7,000 nt of DNA, from contig CATKHE010000112.1 of the NCBI GenBank assembly GCA_949747935.1, positions 1 through 7,000 of the forward strand, written 5' to 3'. The notes beneath the pieces were generated by a model. It made no database searches. It saw only the letters and a program-made list of their open reading frames with translations, and was not told the DNA's origin. Below are positions 6,811-7,000 of the stretch, in pieces (positions within the stretch are counted from its first letter, which is position 1; every line of letters starts with the position of its first letter). The stretch is from an uncultured Eubacteriales bacterium (GTDB lineage: Bacteria; Bacillota_A; Clostridia; Oscillospirales; Oscillospiraceae). A program made the translations under genes and the position numbers.

Positions 6811-6825
6811 CAACAATACAGTTTG

Positions 6826-6854
6826 ATTCTACCACAGATCCCAGGTGATGACAA
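6826..6854 (-). promoter_or_regulatory. Sigma-70-type promoter of the M20 gene
   Basis: On the minus strand TTGTCA (6854-6849) is followed after exactly 17 bases by TAGAAT (6831-6826). Each hexamer differs from consensus at one position. A TG (6834-6833) lies upstream of the -10, though one base further away than in a canonical extended -10. The start would be near 6819, giving a leader of roughly 60 bases. It lies downstream of the terminator that closes the previous gene, so it should be the main promoter of the M20 unit. Confidence 0.75.
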
Positions 6855-6906
6855 GATAAATCCTCCAAAATAGCATAAAAGCCTCCCATTTATTGTTCTC
6901 CACATG

Positions 6907-6944
6907 AAAAACCACCCTCTTCCGATATTCGAAAGAGGGTGGTT
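6907..6944 (-). terminator. Strong rho-independent terminator of the gene at the right edge
   Basis: A 12-pair stem joins 6933-6944 to 6910-6921 (ACCACCCTCTT against AAGAGGGTGGT), with a short loop. On the minus strand it ends in a run of five Ts (6911-6907), two of which belong to the stem. The stem begins at the last base of the preceding stop codon (6944-6946). The run of A/T on both sides could let it work both ways, but no plus-strand gene is visible. Confidence 0.88.
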
Positions 6945-7000
6945 CAGCTTGTGAACGGGATCAGCTCCTCGGGAGATACGCCCAGCAGAAGCAGTGCTCC
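6944..7000 (-). CDS. C-terminal end of an unidentified gene, runs off right edge
   Basis: Only the last 18 codons are inside the window, ending GALLLLGVSPEELIPFTS and TGA at 6944-6946. I choose this frame because its stop lies exactly at the foot of a strong terminator. One other frame stops within the segment, and the third reads through the hairpin. The short leucine-rich stretch could be the end of a membrane segment, but the fragment is too small to name a family. Confidence 0.5.
   Translation of the reverse strand, partial: GALLLLGVSPEELIPFTS

Noticed and set aside
6609..6905. A 98-codon minus-strand reading frame upstream of and overlapping the M20 start
   Set aside because: It runs through the promoter and leader and into the M20 gene in another frame, and has no recognisable domain.
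1..7000. CRISPR arrays, tRNA/rRNA genes, insertion-sequence ends or phage genes
   Set aside because: No regularly spaced repeats, cloverleaf or rRNA-like sequence, transposase or terminal repeats were seen on either strand.

Overview
The window looks like a chromosomal segment from a GC-rich Gram-positive anaerobe of the class Clostridia, probably an Oscillospiraceae-type gut bacterium. I infer this from the strong AAAGGAGG-type ribosome binding sites, the protein style (SSS symporter, M20 amidohydrolase, NtrC-family regulator) and AT-rich spacers between GC-rich genes. No species can be named from the sequence alone.

Every intact gene lies on the minus strand, so transcription runs from high to low coordinates. 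In that order: (1) the last 18 codons of an unidentified gene at 6944-7000, closed by a strong terminator; (2) a sigma-70-type promoter (6826-6854), a leader with two inverted repeats, and an M20-family amidohydrolase (5563-6756); (3) a hairpin terminator, then a spacer holding a decayed, frameshifted plus-strand fragment of a DUF308/HdeD-like membrane protein; (4) a tightly overlapped trio: sodium:solute symporter (3807-5291), membrane sensor histidine kinase (2180-3841) and sigma-54-dependent NtrC-type response regulator (790-2190), closed by a terminator; (5) an AT-rich spacer with a near-consensus sigma-54 (-24/-12) promoter at 640-655; (6) the first 200 codons of pxpA (5-oxoprolinase subunit A), running off the left edge.

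The genes suggest one regulatory and catabolic unit. A transporter imports a small organic solute. A co-translated kinase senses it, or a related signal, and phosphorylates the sigma-54 activator. The activator switches on the adjacent sigma-54 promoter for the ATP-dependent 5-oxoproline-to-glutamate pathway. The nearby M20 hydrolase may supply amino-acid-type substrates. The promoter, the GAFTGA motif in the regulator and the gene overlaps are seen directly. The identity of the signal and transported solute, and membership of the M20 enzyme in the pathway, are inference.
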